Shown here piece after piece: positions 59,291 to 64,000 of a stretch of DNA of 64,000 nucleotides. The position numbers were made by a program, and so were the translations under genes. The notes beneath the pieces were generated by a model. The model saw nothing but the letters and a program-made list of their open reading frames with translations, had not been told where the DNA came from and searched no databases. Each line of letters starts with the position of its first letter. The first letter of the stretch is position 1. The DNA is from Polytrichum commune (lineage: Eukaryota; Streptophyta; Polytrichopsida; Polytrichales; Polytrichaceae), in NCBI GenBank assembly GCA_950295325.1, contig OX485804.1, positions 28,024,001 through 28,088,000 of the forward strand, read 5' to 3'.

Positions 59291-60673
59291 GGAGGCGTAA
59301 GCTAAGTGTGCCTAATTTGGTTACTTAACTTAATTAGACACCCCTATTTAAATGGTGTGGTTAGGTGCAAAATCTACGAACGTACACCAAAATGACATAC
59401 GTTTAAAACAAAAACTCATATTGCATGCTCAAATATTGTTAACCATTGTAGGTTCAGTAGTCAACCAAGTAGCTTTGTGACTTTCTTATAGCTCATTGTT
59501 AGTGGACTTTGGTAATTCATAATAATCCCATACTAATTCCAAAACTTTTTGGGATTGATCATGGCATCTTCAAATACATTTGCAGACACGGAAAACATCC
59601 ATCCTCGTAAATGCAAGTAGTATTATAAGGTAGCAAACAACAACAATGATTGAATAAGGTCCATCTACCATGTCTTTGTCATCCATCCCGATAGGTTTAG
59701 GGTTGCTTTATTTCAAATGATTTTGTCAAGAGTAATTTGGGGTCATTGAAAGCAATTCTGGTGTCCAATGAACTAAAAAGTGTAATTTCATCACTACATA
59801 TTATTTGATGGAATTTACATTGGAAGGGTGAATGAGAGGTACACTTGTATGTGTGTGATAATATTCTATTACCACCTACATGAACCTCCCATGGTTTGTG
59901 GTTAACCCTACCCTTACCTCTAGAGTATGTGACCCTATTGTTGGCGCTTTCATCTTCATAAACATCATGGCAATTGGATCAGGTCGAGAATCATCTCATC
60001 TAGTTAGCCATTGTAAATCATGGAGTTGTCATCTCAAATTTTAGAATCAGAGTTGAGATGTAAGAATTATAAGAGGTCAAAGTGAAAAGGTTTCTATTCC
60101 TTTAAGTGTACACATGAGCCCTCTGCTTGTGTTATCTACTAGACCTAGAATGGTTGTCTATATTTTCAACTATGTAGTTTAATGTTATTGTAACATATGC
60201 ATTTTCAATGTTTTCTTAACTACAACCCTTGCAATATACCACTCAAATATAGGTGTTCAATAAAGAAGAGTGGCCACATAAGGCCAACGTACCTTGAATT
60301 TCTAAGAAGCCAAGAAGCGGTGGTGAAGGTTTTTCAATTATATTTTGCTCATGACCAAATTTATTTTCCTTGGTTTCGTTTTCTTGCACTTGGAATTACA
60401 TCATTTATGGTATTTATTGTCACATGTGTAATAGTGTCACTTGCCCTACTTTGAAGCATATGTTGGGTTACACTAATGATTAACAAGTTTACCATCAATC
60501 CTCATGACAAAGCTTGATGAAACGACTTTTTTTGTATTTCCCAAAGGTGTCATACTAAAGAGGGAGAATAGTAGTGCAAAGACTTCTCTAAGGAAAAAAT
60601 ATTTTATTCAAGTTGGAGTTCTCCGGAGGCCAAGTGTCTTGTCCGAGGCTTTGAGGTTGCCCAAGAAACTTGA
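59291..60673. other. Intergenic with dispersed-repeat copy
   Basis: 59,290-59,480 resembles the repeat at 40,735-40,910 (GTGCCTAATTTGGTTACTTA, then TTAAAAC...TGCTCAAATATTGTTAA). The rest shows no gene. A frame at 60,197-60,454 has a hydrophobic end but no known family. Confidence 0.5.
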
Positions 60674-60681
60674 CCTCCGGA

Positions 60682-61851
60682 CAGTGTTCAAGATTGAAGC
60701 CCTCATATGAGTTTCATTTTGAAGGGCTCTAAAATTTGAGCCCTTCGGTTGAAGGGCTAGTTCAAATTCAAGACGTCAATTCAGTAATATAGAAATAAAA
60801 TATAAAAAACTCATATTAAACTTATGCATGATTTATATGGTGCATGCTTCCAATACAATGTGAAGAATTAAGAATCAACCATCTAACTCCACCTCTTCTA
60901 GTGATAATGCCCTACGCTTGTTGGTTCTTGTGCCAATTTTCCAAGATTCAAAAATACTATCCCAATCCATGAATTTAACTCCTAACCCATTTAGACTAAC
61001 CCTCATTAAAGCATCTAGTGTGTCAAGGTTGAGTCTAGTTCTCCTTTCACTCTTAACCCAATTTTGCTTCGAAAAACCACGCTCACAAACAACAGTGCTA
61101 GTTGGGATCACAAGTATGGCTTGCCATAGCGACATCATAGTTGGCCAATTAATCATGAACTCCCGGTCATTGCCACAAAAAACCCAAGCTTCTTGCATAC
61201 TTCGGCGTTCACAAACGGAACATAACATCTCCACGAATTCTAGCAATTCCGCATTGCATTGATTAACAAGGTCATCGCTCCAACGGAAATGTGTCACCAA
61301 CCGGTTCAACCATTGTTCCGTTAATGTCCCTCTGTCCAATTCATCTACGGGATAGTGCTTCGGGCTAAAAAGCCGGGCCGCATTGAAAATGGACCACCAC
61401 CATCATGCTCCACCACTACCAGTGTGTTGGCCTTCACCCCACAAAAAACATTCATTCGTGATTAGCCTGTGAATTACATCACAAACCTTTAAATTTGTAG
61501 ACCCAAATCAGCATTGATTTCACATTGATTGAATCACATCACACTACAACACTGACTCAATGCTTACCAAAGAAAGGGTTGGATTCCAATCTTTTGGAAG
61601 ACCTAAAAAGTTGAATTCCAAGTCAGATCGATGTTGAATGAATCATTTGCTAGGTGTTGAGGTTGTCACTGTAGCGACCTCCTAGTCACTGTAGCGCTAC
61701 AGTGTTGACGGGTGTAAAAATTTTGAGGACGTCAAGTGAAGTTTTCATTTTGAGTTTGGGGTTGCATTTTGAAGGGCTGTTTTGAGAGAGGTATATTTTG
61801 AAGGGCCAAATCGCGTTTGAAGGGCATTGAAGACTTCAATCTTGAACACTG
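60682..61851 (-). mobile_element. hAT element copy C, 1,170 bp, with perfect 8-bp target duplication
   Basis: The ends are CAGTGTTCAAGATTGAAG and its complement CTTCAATCTTGAACACTG, a perfect 18-bp TIR. The perfect octamer CCTCCGGA flanks it at 60,674-60,681 and 61,852-61,859. Subterminal CCCTTC/GAAGGG motifs are plentiful. It carries only the C-terminal part of a transposase (60,875-61,380), as in copy B, so it is non-autonomous. The octamer itself lies in a small host inverted repeat (GGAGTTCTCCGGAGG near 60,615). Confidence 0.94.
60875..61380 (-). pseudogene. hAT transposase C-terminal dimerisation domain fragment, uninterrupted
   Basis: The frame begins upstream of the first Met with IFNAARLFSPKHYPVDELDR and runs open for about 165 residues to the stop at 60,875. 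It contains REFMINWPTMMSLWQAILVI then PTSTVVCERGFSKQNWVKSE and LDALMRVSLNGLGVKFMDWD, the hAT dimerisation tail, and ends RALSLEEVELDG. There are no stops inside. The DNA-binding BED finger and the catalytic RNase-H core are missing, so a product could at most dimerise with a full transposase. Confidence 0.88.
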
Positions 61852-61859
61852 CCTCCGGA

Positions 61860-62217
61860 GAACTCCCCTTGGAAAAAGTGTCGCCACGTTGGCAAGCGTG
61901 TCATTTTTTCATCCATGTACAAAGTTCTCCACCAAAGGACTCTTGGATGTAGTGTAAACTACCACCGGACAAGAGTGTCACTCTCAGCCAATCAAATTTT
62001 AGAATTCCCCTGGACTTCATGACCAGAGGACTTCTCCACCGTAATGTAAAGCGGCCTTAAGTTCACTCTTTACAACTTTCGCTTGCATGTCAACTGCAAA
62101 TAAGGTGTTTAATTCACATACAATAAATCAAATTTAAACGATTCAAAATTGAAACTCCCATGCATATAGGAGTGTATCTTGAGTGATGCACAATGTCATG
62201 TTGATAGTTAGTGGATC
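61860..62217. other. Intergenic, nothing recognised
   Basis: Short spacer between hAT copy C and the nested MITE pair. No ORF or repeat of note. Confidence 0.5.
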
Positions 62218-62220
62218 TCA

Positions 62221-63222
62221 AGGACTCTTCACACACGAGACTGAGTGCCCATGACCATTACATTTCAAGCACTCTCATGTGGGAAAGGTGCAACTGGTCC
62301 AAGTTTGCTTCACACTCCACTTGAGGGACCAACGGAGTATGTGAATGCAAGATGGATGTAAAGTCTACATGGATTCCTACATGGCATCGAATGGATCATG
62401 TTTCATGGTCACTTGGACTATTTTCAAAAATCACCTCTTGGAGGTAGGCCTAAGGGCCACTTCACACACGAGCCAAGAGCCCAAAAGAAAGAATTGTGAG
62501 AGCCCAAAAGAAAGTGTCCAAAGGCCGTCCCAACACACCTCCAAAATCATGCAGTGTGATCACGGATCCTCAAGTGTAGTGTGAAGTCATATGTGACTGG
62601 GCCCTCAACTAAATGCTATTTCAATGAATTTTCATTCATGCGGGTCTTCACACATGAGAAAATAGAATAAGCACACAATTGTGAGCGTTTGGAGTACCAT
62701 GGTCTCCTGGTTTTGTGTTAGGCCTAGCTACTTCCAGGAGGTGGTTTTGGAAAATAGTCCAAGTGACCATGAAACATGATCCATTCAATGCCATGTATGA
62801 ATCCATGTAGACTTTACATCCATCTTGCATCCACATACTCCGTTGGTCCCTCAAGCGTAGTGTGAAGTGAACTTGGACCGGCTTCGTCTTTTCCACCAAT
62901 GATAGTGCTTGAAGTGCAATGGTCACATGCTCTCAGTCTCGTGTGTGAATTGGCCCTAACACAAAACCAGGAGACCATGGCACTCCGAACACTCCCAATT
63001 GTTTAATTTATCTATTTTATCATATGTGAGGACCCGCGTGATTAAAAATGCACTGAAATAGCATTTGGTTGAGGGCATGGTCACATATGACTTCACACTA
63101 CACTTGAGGGTCCGTGACCACACTACATGATTTTGAAGGTGTCTTGGGACAACCTTTGGATACTTTCTTTTGGGCTCTCACAATTTCATGATCACGGCTC
63201 TTGGCTATGTGTGAAGTGGCCC
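62221..63222 (-). mobile_element. Tourist-like MITE (family T1), interrupted by another T1 copy
   Basis: An inverted-orientation copy: 62,221-62,453 and 62,957-63,222 join into about 496 bp colinear with the reverse complement of the complete T1 element. The ends are AGGACTCTTCACACACGAG (decayed) and GTGTGAAGTGGCC. The flanking trinucleotides are TCA and TTA. The interruption falls in GTAGGCC|TAA|CACAAAACC, where the inner copy duplicated TAA. Confidence 0.82.
62454..62956 (+). mobile_element. Tourist-like MITE (family T1), 503 bp, nested
   Basis: The ends are GGGCCACTTCACACACGAG and CTCGTGTGTGAATTGGCCC, near-perfect inverses. TAA duplications are at 62,451-62,453 and 62,957-62,959. It is identical in length to the copy at 26,955-27,457. 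Because it interrupts an older copy of its own family, the family moved in at least two waves. Confidence 0.92.
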
Positions 63223-64000
63223 TTACATTGTTGGCTTGTAGATGATTTATCAAGAATGTTTAATGCCCAAAACCCCAAAACCCCATAAACAATGAACTTT
63301 TGTAAAGGCATAGATTAAAGAAATCATGCATGTTGTACCTTTTGTTAACTTGATGCCACTTCCAAGGGTTTCAAGCATCCCAAAACAATTCGTGTGTGAT
63401 ATAAAACAAAGGACATGCACATATGTCAAGGCCATAGCCCCACCACTACCCACCATTGCCCATGCTTCCGGAAAGGTGAGAAGATCATGTTGAAGTGATG
63501 TGATCACAATTAGTTCACGTGCACAACACACATACTATGAATTGCGTGTTATTTATCACTGACCACATGTTATAATACGTCCGTAATATGGAACAAGTTA
63601 CCGTTTTAAAATTTTAACCCTTGCATAAGGAAAACTTGCAAAGTCCTATAACCCTAAAGTGGCACATCATCATCATCATCATCACAAAGCTCCCACAATG
63701 AGAGAAAGACATCCATCAGCATGATTAAAGATCATGGTTTCATTCATTTGTAAATTTTTAATTCCATTGTTCTATCTTGGCTAAGAACATAACACTACTC
63801 AATACTAGGGTGTTGCATCCTAGTGCTGGGAATGTTGCAAGCATGGTTCCCCACTTATGTTGGGCCATCATTGCGAAATGAACAGTACTTGGCCTAAGTA
63901 TTATTCACTTTGCGAGGGTGAATTGGAAGGAGAACTTTCAACCATTTAGTTGCTTGAAAAACCTTCATGTTTAGTTTTTATAATTTAGCCAATTGGGCGC
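63223..64000. other. Intergenic to window end, no gene recognised
   Basis: AT-rich. A short (CAT)n tract lies at 63,665-63,684. Frames have no recognisable domain. Confidence 0.5.

Overview
The window is nuclear DNA of a land plant. The evidence is interrupted protein genes with GT-AG introns of about 100-1,200 bp, plant-specific protein families (an NFD4/nodulin-like transporter, a UspA-like sensor of the plant receptor-kinase type, a plant 3-dehydroquinate-synthase-II homologue, an F-box/kelch-like protein), and dense plant-type transposon debris. The exact lineage cannot be read from the sequence. A non-seed plant (moss, lycophyte or fern) is only a guess from the style of the proteins.

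Layout. 1-15,100 is gene-poor and repeat-rich. It holds two hAT elements (1,596-2,569 and 7,864-8,964), Tourist/Harbinger-type MITEs (1-220, 1,610-2,199, 4,032-4,412, 11,355-11,425), large hairpins (9,501-9,750) and a three-copy tandem array (11,450-12,500). 15,114-21,044 is the first genic island on the + strand: the UspA-like half of a receptor-kinase-type gene, followed at once by a complete set of DHQ-synthase-II-like exons. The two exon sets are phase-compatible and could be one fused transcript. 21,850-23,540 holds two decayed pogo/Tigger transposase fragments on opposite strands. 24,742-26,649 (- strand) is a small intact three-exon gene of unrecognised function. 26,950-39,100 is a transposon block: two MITEs, a Harbinger transposase remnant, a Copia remnant, a 47-bp minisatellite and a LINE with ORF1 and ORF2 remnants. 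43,501-50,138 (+) is a multi-exon NFD4/nodulin-like MFS transporter. 51,941-53,137 (-) is a single-exon F-box protein. 55,570-59,290 is a cluster of inverted repeats and related foldback elements. 60,682-61,851 is a third hAT element with perfect TIRs and target duplications. 62,221-63,222 is a MITE inserted inside another MITE of the same family.

The genes do not form a pathway or operon; they are independent plant loci separated by transposons. The most interesting material is structural. Insertion events can be dated relative to each other from 8-bp and 3-bp target duplications, and both transposase-carrying hAT copies keep only the dimerisation domain. Tandem duplications inside introns carry their own splice-site-like motifs, and a UspA/DHQS gene fusion is possible. 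No clear new defence or metabolic system was found. All exon models were read by eye from splice sites and phase and have no transcript support.
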